Shown: one piece after another, positions 17,756 through 28,212 of the stretch
Numbering within the stretch: the stretch's first letter is position 1
Layout: each line of letters opens with the position of its first letter
Source of the DNA: Methylomonas methanica
GTDB lineage: Bacteria; Pseudomonadota; Gammaproteobacteria; Methylococcales; Methylomonadaceae
DNA: 64,000 nucleotides
Direction of reading: 5' to 3'
Assembly (NCBI RefSeq): GCF_001644035.1
Contig: NZ_LUUG01000117.1
Coordinates: forward strand, 62,001 to 126,000
Notes under the pieces: generated by a model
The model's database searches: none
Told to the model about the DNA's origin: nothing
The model's input: only the letters and a program-made list of their open reading frames with translations
Position numbers and translations under genes: made by a program

Positions 17756-20530
17756 CTAAAATCGTTCGAAATGGTTTATGTCGAATCCCTCAGGATTGTC
17801 TGCGTGATTAACATGTAGTGCCGGCGGTATTGCCTTTGGCGATTTAGGCGGCGTTCTCGTTGCGTTGCGGGGCGGCGTTGGTTGCAAATTTTTGATTTTG
17901 AAAAAGCTCATCAGATTCTGCAATTGCGCGGCTTGGCTGGTCATTTCTTCTGCTGTTGCCGCCAATTCCTCGCTCGCAGAAGCATTTTGCTGCGTAATTT
18001 GATTCATCTGATTCATGGCAATATTAACCTGCCTGACACCCGCCGATTGTTCCTGGGAGGCGGCGGCAATTTCTTGCACCAGATCCGAGGTTTTAGCAAT
18101 GCTGGGGACGATGGCGTCCAGCAATTGACCTGCACTTTCAGCAGTTTTAACGCTGTTCTCCGCCAGCTGACCGATTTCTTGTGCTGCTACCTGACTACGT
18201 TCCGCCAATTTTCTGACCTCCGCAGCCACTACCGCAAAACCTTTGCCGTGATCGCCCGCTCGAGCCGCTTCGATGGCGGCGTTGAGAGCCAACATATTGG
18301 TTTGGTAGGCAATGTCGTCGATGATGCCAATTCGATTGGCGATATCTTTCATTGCAGTGACGGTTTGTTTAACGGCTGCTCCGCCTTCGCTGGCTTCCTG
18401 AGTGGCTTTACCGGCCATGCCATCGGTCACTTTGGCGTTTTCCGCATTTTGGTTAATGCTTGCCGCCATTTGTTCGATACTGGCCGTGGTTTCTTCGACG
18501 CCGGCTGCCTGTTCGCTGGATGCTTGCGATAAAGATTGTGAGGTGGCGCTGATTTGCGCTGAGGCACTGCCTAACTGGTCGGCAGCACTGATGACTTCGG
18601 CGATGGTTTGCGAAAGTTTGACTATGGTATTGTTAACCGTATCTTTAAAGTCATTAAGCTGACCTTTGTAATCCCCTCTGATTTTACGGGTCAAATCCCC
18701 TTGTTCGACCAATGTCAGTACTTCGACAGCCTCATTGAGAGGCAGAATGACCCCGTCCAAGGTATTGTTGAAACCTTCCACTATCTTACGAAAGGCGCCC
18801 TGATGTTTACTGGCGTCGGCGCGGGTTTGTAAGCGGCCTTCCACTGCCGCTATCGAAAGTTTGTCGGCATCGGCTACCAAGGCCTGAACATTGCCTTTTA
18901 GCAGCATTAACCATTCATGGATCTGGTCGTCGTTTGAGGCCTTGCCCATTTCCGCCGTCATGTCGCCATTGGCTAGTTTGGTAACGTAAGCGATTAAATC
19001 CGAGAGCCAACTATGAACGCCGTTAACGGCTTGTTTCATCTGGTCGTGGTCGCCTTTACAAGCGATTTCCACGCGTTGGCGTAAATCGCCGCCCCGGATC
19101 ATACGCAAAATGCGGTTGCCTTCGCCTATGGGAATCAGGATTGCATCCAGCATATCGTTGACACCACCAATAATCTCGGCGTAGGCGCCTTTAAACTGCT
19201 CGGTTTTACCCCTTTCCGAGAGTTGACCATCCCCAGAAGCGCTAGTTAAGCGGCGCAACTCGTTCTGCAGGCCTTGCAAGGTGATTGCCATATTGTTGAC
19301 CGCTAATTTCATTTTTTCGTGATCGCCCCGGTAAGTTTTCTCGATCAATTCGTCGATTTTGCCGCCGGAAATCTGCGCCAGGATGCGATTGCCTTCCTCG
19401 ATGGGCAGCAGAATGGCGTCCAGCATCTCATTGACGCCGCCGATGACTTCGGCGTAGGCGCCTTTAAATTGCTCAGCGTTGCCGCGTTTGGATAATTGTC
19501 CTTCTCTGGAAGCTTCTTGGAGTCTTTGTAACTCTTTTTGCAGGCCCTGTACCGAGATGGCGACGTTGTTGACAGCCAGTTTCATTTTCTCGTGATCGCC
19601 TTGGTAGGTTTGTTCGATCAATTCGTCGATTTTGCCGCCGGAAATTTGCGCCAGAATGCGATTGCCCTCGCCAATCGGTAGCAGAATGGCATCCAGCATT
19701 TCATTGACGCCGCCGATCACTTCCGCATAGGCGCCTTTAAAGTGTTCGACTTTACCCCGCTCGGTAAGCTGTCCCTGTCTGGAAGCGATGGTGAGACGTT
19801 GCAATTCATGTTGCAGGCCTTGCAAGGTGGTGGCGACATTGTTAACGGCCTGTTTCATTTTCTCGTGATCGCCACGGTAAGTGTCGCTGATCAATTCATC
19901 GATTTTGCCGCTAGAAATCTGCGCCAGAATGCGATTACCCTCGCCAATCGGCAGCAGAATGGCGTCCAACATTTGGTTGACCCCGTGAATGACTTCGGCG
20001 TAAGCGCCTTTGAATTGTGCCGGGTTACCCCTTTCGGTTAGTTGGCCGTCTTTTGACGCACCGGTCAGACGCTGGAGTTCGGTTTTCAAGTTCTGCTGCA
20101 CATCAACGACTTTGACCAAGCTTTTCGCCAGAGCATCGTGTTCGGAGCGAACATTGATATGAATAGTGAAATTCCCGTCGGCAATGGCCTGAGCGGCGGA
20201 TGATTGCTGGGCGATAGCCTCTATAAGCTGATTGAGGTGGTTTTTCAGTGCGTTGAAATCGCCACGGTAATGATCGCTGATTTTAGCCGGAACGGCGCCG
20301 CTGGCGATTTGTTCGATGCAATCGGCAACTGCATTGTACGGTTGGGTAAAGGCATCCAATATCTGATTAATCGCATGACCGAATTGCATGCTGTTCTCGG
20401 CAAATCCCGCGGTATTGACGCGTACATCCAATTGCCCGGCGACGATGGCCTGCGCGACCCTTTCTATTTCGAGGGTGGTCTGTTTTTCCGCTGCTTGTTT
20501 ATGGCTTGAAAACAAATGAGTTAACTTCAT
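17756..20530 (-). CDS. Soluble methyl-accepting chemotaxis protein with tandem HAMP-like modules
   Basis: 924 residues from the ATG at 20530, which has GAGGAG just upstream. A longer frame to 20773 lacks support. No transmembrane segment is present, so the receptor is cytoplasmic. After an N-terminal region (1-150, itself HAMP-like) come four consecutive 91-residue modules at 152-242, 243-333, 334-424 and 425-515. Each has the core [27 protein letters not shown] and GDHEKMK-AVNN. Two more divergent modules follow. The signalling hairpin is canonical ([20 protein letters not shown], then [20 protein letters not shown]), ending in a Pro-rich tail and HFERF. It should couple to CheA/CheW. The ligand is unknown. 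No che gene is adjacent. Confidence 0.9.
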   Translation of the reverse strand: MKLTHLFSSHKQAAEKQTTLEIERVAQAIVAGQLDVRVNTAGFAENSMQFGHAINQILDAFTQPYNAVADCIEQIASGAVPAKISDHYRGDFNALKNHLNQLIEAIAQQSSAAQAIADGNFTIHINVRSEHDALAKSLVKVVDVQQNLKTELQRLTGASKDGQLTERGNPAQFKGAYAEVIHGVNQMLDAILLPIGEGNRILAQISSGKIDELISDTYRGDHEKMKQAVNNVATTLQGLQHELQRLTIASRQGQLTERGKVEHFKGAYAEVIGGVNEMLDAILLPIGEGNRILAQISGGKIDELIEQTYQGDHEKMKLAVNNVAISVQGLQKELQRLQEASREGQLSKRGNAEQFKGAYAEVIGGVNEMLDAILLPIEEGNRILAQISGGKIDELIEKTYRGDHEKMKLAVNNMAITLQGLQNELRRLTSASGDGQLSERGKTEQFKGAYAEIIGGVNDMLDAILIPIGEGNRILRMIRGGDLRQRVEIACKGDHDQMKQAVNGVHSWLSDLIAYVTKLANGDMTAEMGKASNDDQIHEWLMLLKGNVQALVADADKLSIAAVEGRLQTRADASKHQGAFRKIVEGFNNTLDGVILPLNEAVEVLTLVEQGDLTRKIRGDYKGQLNDFKDTVNNTIVKLSQTIAEVISAADQLGSASAQISATSQSLSQASSEQAAGVEETTASIEQMAASINQNAENAKVTDGMAGKATQEASEGGAAVKQTVTAMKDIANRIGIIDDIAYQTNMLALNAAIEAARAGDHGKGFAVVAAEVRKLAERSQVAAQEIGQLAENSVKTAESAGQLLDAIVPSIAKTSDLVQEIAAASQEQSAGVRQVNIAMNQMNQITQQNASASEELAATAEEMTSQAAQLQNLMSFFKIKNLQPTPPRNATRTPPKSPKAIPPALHVNHADNPEGFDINHFERF
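18986..20077 (-). repeat. Four tandem 273-base repeats inside the chemoreceptor gene
   Basis: Units at 19805-20077, 19532-19804, 19259-19531 and 18986-19258 encode the 91-residue modules. They are so alike (for example the segment encoding GGKIDELIE and [10 protein letters not shown]) that recent duplication or gene conversion is likely. The fourth diverges after its middle. Confidence 0.85.
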
Positions 20531-21168
20531 AAATCGATCTCCTCGGTTGGTTTTGTTCAGATTTAAAATCATGGTTGCAAGACGCCGAATTACTCCTCTT
20601 GCTAGATGTAACGCACTTTCAAAAGCAAATTGGATCTGACTTGTTGTTTGGTCTCCGGGTATAAGGGGAAGAGCGAAGGCTATTTGGAAACCGCTGTGCT
20701 GCGATCTCGATTCAATGCCAAAACCAGAATTGAACATGAGCGTAAAAATTACTTTGCTGTCAGTTGAATCCAAAAGCCGTCTTTCGGGTATATAACCCTA
20801 TCGCTCCAGTTAGGTTGACTGATGCGTGAGTCTCTGAGTGACGAAATAAATTTACCTTGATGGGGCTGGTCCGACGATCAGTATAGACGGGAATAGCTTA
20901 TATGCAGCGACTAAACAACTGTGTTAGCAATGTGGCTACGCGACGTAGTTTCGATCCTGACTATGCTTTTAAATATCCGCGGAGCACTAGAGGCTGTCAT
21001 GCTTGGCTGATGCTTCCGCAAATGAAGGATTGGATGCCGGGTCGTCGTTTTATCAGCACGCTTGGACGATTTCGATGTGGCTGTTAAAGGTAGCTTACGG
21101 GCGAAATTGGCCGGTTAATAGTTTAAGATTGCATTGGTTTAACCCAATAATTTGCGAGAACGGATGTA
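20531..21168. other. Divergent intergenic region between the chemoreceptor and waaA
   Basis: 638 bases between two divergently transcribed genes, so it should carry both promoters. I find no convincing sigma-28 or sigma-54 site for the chemoreceptor and no clear sigma-70 pair for waaA. A 61-codon frame at 20902-21087 is Arg/Cys-rich and unlike a real protein. Confidence 0.5.
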
Positions 21169-22428
21169 ATGCGTAACCTATACACGCTGCTTTATGGATT
21201 GTTGTTGCCTGCTGTTTTATTGCGATTGTATTGGCGGGGCTTCAAGGCGCCGCAATACCGGCAACGCTGGTTAGAGCGCTTGGGCTTTTACCAAAGGCCG
21301 TCCAGGCAGGGGGTAATCTGGATACATGCTGTTTCAGTGGGGGAGGCGGAAGCGGCTTTCCCATTAATCGCACATTTGCGCCACTGCCATCCGCAGTTGC
21401 CGGTACTCGTTACCACCACCACCCCAACCGGTTCTGCCAGGGTGCAGGCGGCATTGGCCGGTCAAGTAGAGCATGTCTATCTACCGTATGATCTGCCGTT
21501 TGTGATTGAGCGTTTTTTGAAATGTTTTCGGCCTAGGCTGGCGGTCATGATGGAAAAGGAAATCTGGCCCAATTTGTTTGCAGCCAGTGCGGCGCAGAAT
21601 ATTCCGTTGTTTATCGTCAATGCCAGATTGTCGGCGCGTTCCGCGCGGTCTTATCGAAAAATTCCCGGACTGGTAAAGCCGGCGTTGGCTTGCGTTACCA
21701 CTGTTGCTGTGCAAACAGAGGAGGACCGCTTACGATTTATCGAAATCGGCGCCGCTCCTCAGCAAGTTCAGGTGTTGGGTAATATTAAGTTCGATGTGAC
21801 GATAGACGCCGCCGTTATCGCGGAGGGGCGAGCGCTCAAGCAGCAGTTATTTGCAAAACGCTGGGTCTGGATTGTCGCCAGCACTCATCAGGGTGAAGAA
21901 GAGACATTTCTTGCGCTTTACTCGGTTCTTAAAGTAAAGATACCCGAGTTGCTGTTATTAATTGTGCCGCGTCATCCGGAGCGTTTTCAAACCGTTAAAA
22001 AGCTCTGCGAACAGCAGGGTTTGGCGGTGGTGATGCGAAGCGAGCAAAGGCAGAATCATGAGCAAACCGATGTTTATATCGCCGACAGCATGGGCGAGCT
22101 GAAAATGTTATATGCCGCTGCCGATCTGGCTTTTGTCGGCGGTAGTCTGGTGGCAGTAGGCGGGCACAACGTGCTGGAACCGGCCGTCATTGGCGTACCG
22201 GTGTTATTTGGCCCGGAAATGTTTAATTTTCAGGAAATTGCCGAGCGGATTTTAGCCTTGGAAGGGGCGATGCAGTGTCGTGATCGCCAAGCCATAATGG
22301 ATGCCGTGTTGCGTCTCTATCGAGACATAGCGTTTAGAAACAGCTTGATCGATAACGGCAGGTTGTTTGTAGAAAATAACCAGGGCGCTACAAAACGGGT
22401 GGCGGGATTGTTGGCGGAGTACCTGTAA
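21169..22428 (+). CDS. waaA: 3-deoxy-D-manno-octulosonic acid (Kdo) transferase
   Basis: 419 residues, the usual WaaA (KdtA) length. A membrane-anchoring N-terminus (YTLLYGLLLPAVLLRLYW) is followed by the family motif IWIHAVSVGEAEAAFPLI and the VTTTTPTGS loop. In the second half AFVGGSLVAVGGHNVLEPAV is the GT30 donor-binding signature. The enzyme adds Kdo from CMP-Kdo to lipid IVA at the inner membrane. It stands alone here, with 86 bases to the next gene. With hldD it supports a Kdo-heptose LPS core. Confidence 0.95.
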   Translation: MRNLYTLLYGLLLPAVLLRLYWRGFKAPQYRQRWLERLGFYQRPSRQGVIWIHAVSVGEAEAAFPLIAHLRHCHPQLPVLVTTTTPTGSARVQAALAGQVEHVYLPYDLPFVIERFLKCFRPRLAVMMEKEIWPNLFAASAAQNIPLFIVNARLSARSARSYRKIPGLVKPALACVTTVAVQTEEDRLRFIEIGAAPQQVQVLGNIKFDVTIDAAVIAEGRALKQQLFAKRWVWIVASTHQGEEETFLALYSVLKVKIPELLLLIVPRHPERFQTVKKLCEQQGLAVVMRSEQRQNHEQTDVYIADSMGELKMLYAAADLAFVGGSLVAVGGHNVLEPAVIGVPVLFGPEMFNFQEIAERILALEGAMQCRDRQAIMDAVLRLYRDIAFRNSLIDNGRLFVENNQGATKRVAGLLAEYL

Positions 22429-22526
22429 GTTTTACGCTTGGGTTAGGGTGGTTAGCGGGCAATTCGTTGAGGTTTTCCGTTATAATTCGCCAGTTTTTTT
22501 AATTTGTAAAAGGTGTGAAGCGCATT

Positions 22527-23738
22527 ATGTCGGATATTAAAAAAGTGGTGTTGGCCTATTCCGGTGGTTTGGATACCTCGGTTATTTTGAAGTGGCTACA
22601 AGATGTGTACGACTGTGAAGTGGTGACATTTACCGCCGACATCGGTCAGGGCGAAGAGTTGGATCCGGCTCGTGCCAAAGCCACGGCGGCCGGCATCAAG
22701 GAAATTTATATCGACGATTTACGCGAAGAATTTGCTCGCGATTTCGTATTTCCGATGTTCCGCGCCAATACCATTTACGAAGGCGAATACCTGCTTGGAA
22801 CCTCGATTGCCCGGCCGCTGATTGCCAAGCGTTTGATCGAAATCGCCAATGAAACCGGCGCCGACGCGATCTCCCATGGCGCCACTGGCAAAGGCAACGA
22901 TCAGGTGCGTTTCGAACTGGGCGCTTACGCCTTGCGCCCGGACATCAAAGTGATTGCGCCGTGGCGGGAATGGGATTTGAATTCCCGGCAAAAACTGCTG
23001 GACTACGCCGAGCAACACGGCATTTCAGTGGAAATGAAAAAAGGTAAAACCTCGCCTTATTCCATGGATGCCAACTCGCTGCATATTTCGTACGAAGGCC
23101 GTATCTTGGAAAATCCATGGACGGAACCGGAAGAAGATATGTGGCGCTGGACCGTATCGCCGGAAAATGCGCCTGACCAAGCGACCTACGTTGAGCTCAC
23201 CTATCAGAATGGCGATATCGTCGCCATCGACGATGTGCCTCACACGCCGCATCAAGTGATGGAAAAATTGAACAAAATCGCCGGTGCCAACGGGGTTGGA
23301 CGTCTGGACATCGTCGAGAATCGTTATGTCGGTATGAAGTCCAGAGGCTGTTATGAAACGCCAGCCGGCACCGTGATGCTGAAAGCACACAGGGCCATCG
23401 AATCGTTGACCCTGGACCGCGAAGTCGCGCATTTAAAAGACGAATTGATGCCGCGTTATGCGTCCTTGATTTATAACGGTTACTGGTGGAGCCCAGAGCG
23501 GGCGCTGTTGCAAACCATGATCGATGCCTCGCAGGTCAATGTTAACGGCAAGGTCCGGGTAAAATTGTATAAAGGCAATGTGGTCGTGGTCGGTCGGGCC
23601 TCGGAAACCAATAGTCTATTCGATGAAAATATCGCCACTTTTGAAGAAGATGGCGGCGCTTATAACCAAAAAGATGCCGAAGGCTTTATCAAACTGAACG
23701 CCCTGAGAATGCGAATTGCCGCAAAAAAAGGGCGTTGA
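22527..23738 (+). CDS. argG: Argininosuccinate synthase
   Basis: 403 residues from ATG 22527 ([20 protein letters not shown]); an in-frame GTG four codons earlier would sit on the ribosome site. The PP-loop SGGLDTS and the segments [16 protein letters not shown] and [15 protein letters not shown] are typical. It condenses citrulline and aspartate with ATP to argininosuccinate, the step after ArgF. A TATAAT box lies at 22481. Apparently monocistronic; the other arginine genes are 6-14 kb away. Confidence 0.97.
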   Translation: MSDIKKVVLAYSGGLDTSVILKWLQDVYDCEVVTFTADIGQGEELDPARAKATAAGIKEIYIDDLREEFARDFVFPMFRANTIYEGEYLLGTSIARPLIAKRLIEIANETGADAISHGATGKGNDQVRFELGAYALRPDIKVIAPWREWDLNSRQKLLDYAEQHGISVEMKKGKTSPYSMDANSLHISYEGRILENPWTEPEEDMWRWTVSPENAPDQATYVELTYQNGDIVAIDDVPHTPHQVMEKLNKIAGANGVGRLDIVENRYVGMKSRGCYETPAGTVMLKAHRAIESLTLDREVAHLKDELMPRYASLIYNGYWWSPERALLQTMIDASQVNVNGKVRVKLYKGNVVVVGRASETNSLFDENIATFEEDGGAYNQKDAEGFIKLNALRMRIAAKKGR

Positions 23739-23882
23739 TTGCGGTTTGTATAAAACAGGACATTTTTGATTTAGCTTGTATAATGCGCCGATGTATTTCC
23801 GTTGAGCATGCGGTGCCGTTTAGGCGCCGCGTGCTCACGGTGATATCTATAGAGCTTCCCGATTAGCAACACTAAAAGAATA

Positions 23883-24497
23883 ATGAGCGATATGCCTGAG
23901 ATTAATCTGGATGATGTCAATACCGATAAGCATGAGATAGTCTATCTGCGCGCCCATCAGCATCAGGCGCTGATGAAGGCCAATCGCTTTTTGTTAATGC
24001 TGGTTTTGGCGTTGATGGCCGCGGTTTTTTTGTTGGGTTTTGTATTGCTGCCTAAGCAAAATCTGTTGACCGAAATACAAAAGCATCAGGCCATCTCGAC
24101 TGCTTACGCTACGCAGCACCCGGTGCTATCTGCCGAAATCAGCGCCTTGAAAGGCCAGTTGTTCGGCTTGTTAAGCGGTTCCATCGACAGCAAATTAAGA
24201 GCCCTGGAAGAGAATATCAAAAAAGGTAGCGTCGCCGATTCCCTGGAGACCATTCAGGATTTGAAAGGCGATGTGAAGATACTGACGACTTATTCTGTCG
24301 ATTCGCCGGCCAAGGTTGAAGGCGCGGCTGTCAACCAGGTTCTGATCAAAGAACTGAATGACATCAAGGATTTGGTCTATTTGACCTTTGTGTCTTGTGG
24401 GCTAATGATAGCGGCGATTGCCGGAGTTTGGCTGCGTAACCGTTACCGGTTAACCCATCAACGTAGCCAGCAGGCGTATCTCAGTAAACAAGATTAA
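23883..24497 (+). CDS. Uncharacterised two-transmembrane protein
   Basis: 204 residues. A soluble N-terminus (1-34) precedes a membrane segment at about 36-57 (FLLMLVLALMAAVFLLGFVL). A mainly helical middle region follows, then a second segment at about 160-183 (YLTFVSCGLMIAAIAGVW) and a basic tail. The ~100-residue middle is probably periplasmic and coiled-coil like (IDSKLRALEENIKK). I recognise no family. Preceded by TATAAT at 23779-23784 and followed by a strong bidirectional terminator, so it is a single-gene unit. Confidence 0.75.
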   Translation: MSDMPEINLDDVNTDKHEIVYLRAHQHQALMKANRFLLMLVLALMAAVFLLGFVLLPKQNLLTEIQKHQAISTAYATQHPVLSAEISALKGQLFGLLSGSIDSKLRALEENIKKGSVADSLETIQDLKGDVKILTTYSVDSPAKVEGAAVNQVLIKELNDIKDLVYLTFVSCGLMIAAIAGVWLRNRYRLTHQRSQQAYLSKQD

Positions 24498-24518
24498 TCG
24501 GCATATTCTTTATGACAT

Positions 24519-24553
24519 AAAAAAGCCGCTATCCGAAAGGGTAGCGGCTTTTT
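24519..24553. terminator. Bidirectional intrinsic terminator
   Basis: AAAAAGCCGCTATCC pairs with GGGTAGCGGCTTTTT around a GAAA loop, with A and T runs on both flanks. It lies between two convergent genes and serves both. Confidence 0.9.
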
Positions 24554-24573
24554 CTTTGCCCGGAAGGCTACGA

Positions 24574-24909
24574 TTATTTTTTCAGATATTCGTAAACTGC
24601 ATCGATAGCTTGGTCTTCGGTGTAACCTGCTTTTTTCACAGGACCGACTTCCATGATAGCTGCAACAGCTTTAGGCATACCGTTTTTGCCTTCTTTCAAC
24701 ACTTTGGCGAACTGGTCTTTAGGCAGTTTGCCGGCGCTGATCAAAGCCGATAATTGTGGGTTGGAAGCGATGTCATGGCAAGCGCCGCAGCCACGACCGA
24801 AAGCACGCTCATAAATTTTCGCGCCGATTTCTTCCGCTTCGTTAGCTGCAACTTGTCCGCTGATAGCGATCAAAGCTGCGCCTACTAATAAACCGAATGA
24901 TTTTTTCAT
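24574..24909 (-). CDS. Small periplasmic monohaem cytochrome c
   Basis: 111 residues. A signal peptide (1-22, ending AAN) precedes one haem site CGACH (41-45). A Met in NGMP (residue 78) is the probable second axial ligand, giving a class I cytochrome c of about 9 kDa. It ferries electrons in the periplasm; the partner cannot be told from context, since neighbours are unrelated. Transcribed alone, with the shared terminator at its 3' end. Confidence 0.9.
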   Translation of the reverse strand: MKKSFGLLVGAALIAISGQVAANEAEEIGAKIYERAFGRGCGACHDIASNPQLSALISAGKLPKDQFAKVLKEGKNGMPKAVAAIMEVGPVKKAGYTEDQAIDAVYEYLKK

Positions 24910-25117
24910 ATGATTCTCTCGTTGTGTTTAAAAAAAAGAACTGCATATTGTTATTTGCATAGGCAGTTCATTGGGAAATTAAGCGGGTAAAGGATAGGGA
25001 ACTTTAGCGAAAAATTCAATCGATTTTCTCTGTGGTTCGCGCCGTTACCGAGTTTGCGGGCTGATTTTTCCAGCTAAAACTTAACATCGTCTGAAATAGG
25101 GAAAAATTCATATACGC

Positions 25118-26509
25118 TTAGTTTTGATTGGGTTGAAACCATTCCAGTTGTTTGCGCAGGCGCACTACCGTGCCGACTATGATCAAGGTGGGTGGTTTTA
25201 TATCAGCGTTTTCGACGCGTTTAGGCATATCGCCCAGGGTACCGGTAATGACCCGTTGATGGCGGGTAGTGCCTTGCTGGATCAGTGCAATCGGTTGATC
25301 GACAGGGCAGCCGTGTTCGATCAACGATTGGCAGATAGTCTCCAATCCAACCAGACCCATGTAAATCACGATGGTCTGATTGGGCGAGGCTAGCTGGCTC
25401 CAGTTCAAATTGATATTGCCGTCTTTCAAATGCCCGGTCACGAAGGTGCAGGACTGCGCATGATCGCGATGCGTCAGCGGTATGCCGGCATAGCTGGCAC
25501 AACCGGCCGCGGCGGTAATGCCGGGCACCACTTGAAATTGAATGCCTTGTTGCATCAGCGTTTCGATTTCCTCGCCACCCCGGCCGAAAATAAACGGATC
25601 GCCGCCTTTCAGGCGCGCGACGCGTTTGCCTGATAAGGCCAGCTTCGCCAGCAGCTCGTTGATCGATTCTTGCGGCAGGCTGTGATTGCTGCGTTGTTTG
25701 CCGACGTAGATTTTCTCTGCGTCGCGGCGCGCCATCTCCAATATCTCCTGAGAAACCAGCCGGTCATAGACAATTACATCTGCTTGCTGCATTAAACGCA
25801 GGGCTCGGAAAGTCAGCAAATCCGGATCGCCGGGGCCGGCGCCGATCAAATACACCTCGCCACGATTTTGCGTCTGCTCCGCCGCATCGAGTTTGGCTTG
25901 TAGTTCTGTTGCAGCTTGCTCACGGCGGCCGGAAAACACCAATTCGGCGATATGTCCCTGCAAGGCGTCTTCCCAGAATACCCGGCGGCGGTTGGGTTCT
26001 TTCAGTCGTTCCTTAACCAATGCCCGAAAATCCTCGGCAAACTGTGCTAGCAGGCCGAACGCGCCGGGAATGGCGCTTTCCACCTTGGAGCGCAGCAAAC
26101 GCGCCAGTACCGGTGAGACGCCGCCTGAAGACACGGCTACGATTAATGGCGAGCGATCAACAATCGCTGGAAAGATAAAACTGCACAAATCGGGATTGTC
26201 GACCACGTTTACCGGAATATTCTGAGCCGTGGCGGCCTGAGCGACCGCTTCGTTGACCGTTCGGTTATTGGTTGCGGATATGACCACGCGCATGCCTTTC
26301 ACATCATCCGCGGCAAAGGCTTTTTCTTGGATAAGCACTCGTTTGTCTCTGCCCATCTCCGCGACGCTGGAGCCAATTTCCAGTGCCACCACCGTAATCC
26401 GTGCCCCGGTTTTCGCCAAGAGCTCGATTTTACGCGAGGCGATTTCGCCGGCGCCCACAACCAGACATGGCTGGTCTTTTAGTTTTAAGAAAAGCGGAAA
26501 GTAATCCAT
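25118..26509 (-). CDS. cysG: Siroheme synthase, trifunctional CysG
   Basis: 463 residues, matching full-length CysG. The N-terminal third is the NAD-binding precorrin-2 dehydrogenase/sirohydrochlorin ferrochelatase (CLVVGAGEIASRKIELL; SSGGVSPVLARLLR). From about residue 217 the uroporphyrinogen-III methyltransferase domain follows (VYLIGAGPGDPDLLTFRAL; RLKGGDPFIFGRGGEE; VPGITAAAGCASYAGIPLTH). The product siroheme serves sulfite and nitrite reductases. It diverges from tusA across 62 bases, so the two may share regulation in sulfur metabolism. Confidence 0.96.
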   Translation of the reverse strand: MDYFPLFLKLKDQPCLVVGAGEIASRKIELLAKTGARITVVALEIGSSVAEMGRDKRVLIQEKAFAADDVKGMRVVISATNNRTVNEAVAQAATAQNIPVNVVDNPDLCSFIFPAIVDRSPLIVAVSSGGVSPVLARLLRSKVESAIPGAFGLLAQFAEDFRALVKERLKEPNRRRVFWEDALQGHIAELVFSGRREQAATELQAKLDAAEQTQNRGEVYLIGAGPGDPDLLTFRALRLMQQADVIVYDRLVSQEILEMARRDAEKIYVGKQRSNHSLPQESINELLAKLALSGKRVARLKGGDPFIFGRGGEEIETLMQQGIQFQVVPGITAAAGCASYAGIPLTHRDHAQSCTFVTGHLKDGNINLNWSQLASPNQTIVIYMGLVGLETICQSLIEHGCPVDQPIALIQQGTTRHQRVITGTLGDMPKRVENADIKPPTLIIVGTVVRLRKQLEWFQPNQN

Positions 26510-26571
26510 GGTGCTTGATTTTCGTGGTCTGGGGTTGGTGTTATTATAAGTGTTGTCTAAAGAACAGTTGA

Positions 26572-26814
26572 GTGAGCACTACTATGATCGAGTTTGATTT
26601 GGAAGTCGATGCCAGCGGATTGCAATGTCCGTTACCGTTGCTGCGTTTGAAGAAGGCGATTATGGAAGTGGAAAGCGGCAGGGTAGTCAAAGTGATTGCT
26701 ACCGATCCGGCGGCCCATTTGGATTTCGGCGTCTATATCGATCAGGCCGGACATATCCCGCTGAAGATATTCAAGGAAGCCGACAAACAAGTTTTCTTTA
26801 TACAGAAAAAATAG
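26572..26814 (+). CDS. tusA: TusA/SirA-family sulfur carrier protein
   Basis: 76-80 residues. The family motif is DASGLQCPLPLLRLKKAI, whose Cys in CPLP carries the persulfide. TusA relays sulfur from cysteine desulfurase to thiouridine synthesis and other acceptors. Start is GTG 26572 or ATG 26584; the latter gives a product beginning MIEFDLEVD. The divergent neighbour is cysG. The SirA/TusA/YedF family is not fully separable by sequence, so the symbol is probable rather than certain. Confidence 0.85.
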   Translation: MSTTMIEFDLEVDASGLQCPLPLLRLKKAIMEVESGRVVKVIATDPAAHLDFGVYIDQAGHIPLKIFKEADKQVFFIQKK

Positions 26815-26874
26815 AAGCGATTCAATATTATAAAGATTCAAAATCCTGTCTCGCTCGGACCTTGCTCTCCGAAT

Positions 26875-27531
26875 CTATTTCCTCAAGCTGATAATCGGCC
26901 AGTTTGCTTGCCTAGCAACTTCCCGTAGTTTTTCGTCGGGATCGACTGCGACAGGTTGATCGACCAAATTCAATAGTGGCAAATCGTTATGCGAATCGCT
27001 ATAGAAGCAACTGCCGGCGAGAGTTTCCGTAGAATTGGCCAGCCAGTCGTTTAGCTGCGCTACTTTTCCTTGCTGGAAGCAGGGTGTACCGTTGAATTTG
27101 CCGGTGTAGCGGCCATCAAGGAATTCGGGTGTAGTAGCCAGCAGGTTGTCGATACCGTAAAGTTTTACGATAGGCTCGGTGACGAAGCGATTGGTGGCGG
27201 TAATCACCAGCAAGGTATCCCCAGCTGCACGATGCTTTTCCACCAAAGCCTGCGCGGCTTCCAGCATGATGGGCTTGATCAGCGTTTCGACGAATTCGGC
27301 GCGCCAGCGATACAGTTGCTCGGCGTCGTGTTGGGCCAGTGGCGCCAGAGAGAAATGTAAAAACTCGACGATATCCAGCGTGCCGTGTTTGTAATCCTCG
27401 TAAAATTTTTTATTGGCCTGTTCATACTGCTCTTTGTCGACGATGCCGCGGTCGACTAAAAATTGGCCCCATAAAAAATCGCTGTCATCGGCGATCAGCG
27501 TGTTATCCAGATCAAAAATCGCTAAGCTCAC
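26875..27531 (-). CDS. HAD-IB family phosphatase (SerB-like)
   Basis: 218 residues. The first HAD motif is FDLDNTLIADDSDFLWG, the second is VITATN, and the fourth region is YSDSHNDLPLL. The helical cap after residue 20 places it in subfamily IB with phosphoserine phosphatase and the CicA-type hydrolases. The substrate cannot be deduced; proteins of this group act on small phosphomonoesters. It diverges from rppH with 153 bases between. Family call firm, substrate open. Confidence 0.88.
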   Translation of the reverse strand: MSLAIFDLDNTLIADDSDFLWGQFLVDRGIVDKEQYEQANKKFYEDYKHGTLDIVEFLHFSLAPLAQHDAEQLYRWRAEFVETLIKPIMLEAAQALVEKHRAAGDTLLVITATNRFVTEPIVKLYGIDNLLATTPEFLDGRYTGKFNGTPCFQQGKVAQLNDWLANSTETLAGSCFYSDSHNDLPLLNLVDQPVAVDPDEKLREVARQANWPIISLRK

Positions 27532-27684
27532 GGCAAATCCGTCGTCATAAAGAAAAAAGTAGCGGCCTGTGGCGTCCGCCGGTTATTTGTGGAACAATTG
27601 CGCCATTAATTTTAATGGCCGTGCCGTTGTTAATTTTAACATCCAGGCATTAGCAACAGGGCGGCAAATAATACAGGTTTTTAC

Positions 27685-28212
27685 ATGATAGACTCGAAAG
27701 GATACCGACCTAATGTCGGCATTATCCTTTGCAATGACGAGGGTCGTGTGTTCTGGGCAAAGCGCAAGGGCGCTAATTCGTGGCAGTTTCCGCAAGGCGG
27801 AATTGACGGCGACGAGGATCCGGAAACCGCGATGTATCGGGAGTTGTGGGAGGAAACCGGCTTGCGCGCGGAACACGTGCAATTGCTGGGCCGCACCCGC
27901 TATTGGTTGCGTTACAAACTGCCGGATCGGTATATTCGCAAAAATTCCACGCCCTTGTGCATTGGTCAGAAACAGATCTGGTTTATTCTGCGCCTGACCA
28001 CCGACGAATCGATGGTGCGTTTCGATTGCGGTCACAAGCAGGAATTCGATAACTGGAAGTGGGTAGAGTACTGGTATCCGCTGAAAGACGTGGTCTACTT
28101 CAAGCGCCGGGTTTACCGCAAAGCGATGGACGAATTGGGGGCTTTGCTGATTGCCAATGATGTGGGAGTCAATGCCGACAGTTACTTATCCGGAAGACTA
28201 GCGTTCGGTTAG
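27685..28212 (+). CDS. rppH: RNA 5'-pyrophosphohydrolase RppH
   Basis: 175 residues. The Nudix box [20 protein letters not shown] is complete, preceded by [14 protein letters not shown]. The start [14 protein letters not shown] is typical of RppH/NudH. The enzyme converts triphosphate 5' ends of mRNA to monophosphate, opening them to RNase E. The stop overlaps the 3' end of cpdA on the other strand by four bases. Confidence 0.95.
   Translation: MIDSKGYRPNVGIILCNDEGRVFWAKRKGANSWQFPQGGIDGDEDPETAMYRELWEETGLRAEHVQLLGRTRYWLRYKLPDRYIRKNSTPLCIGQKQIWFILRLTTDESMVRFDCGHKQEFDNWKWVEYWYPLKDVVYFKRRVYRKAMDELGALLIANDVGVNADSYLSGRLAFG

Noticed and set aside
18986-20077. Regular repeats considered as a CRISPR-like or satellite array
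   Set aside because: Unit length is 273 bases, in frame, and codes for protein modules without spacers.
20531-20800. Sigma-28 (FliA) promoter for the chemoreceptor
   Set aside because: No TAAA-N15-GCCGATAA-like pair found on the minus strand.
20902-21087. 61-codon open frame upstream of waaA
   Set aside because: No ribosome site, odd composition, no recognisable product.
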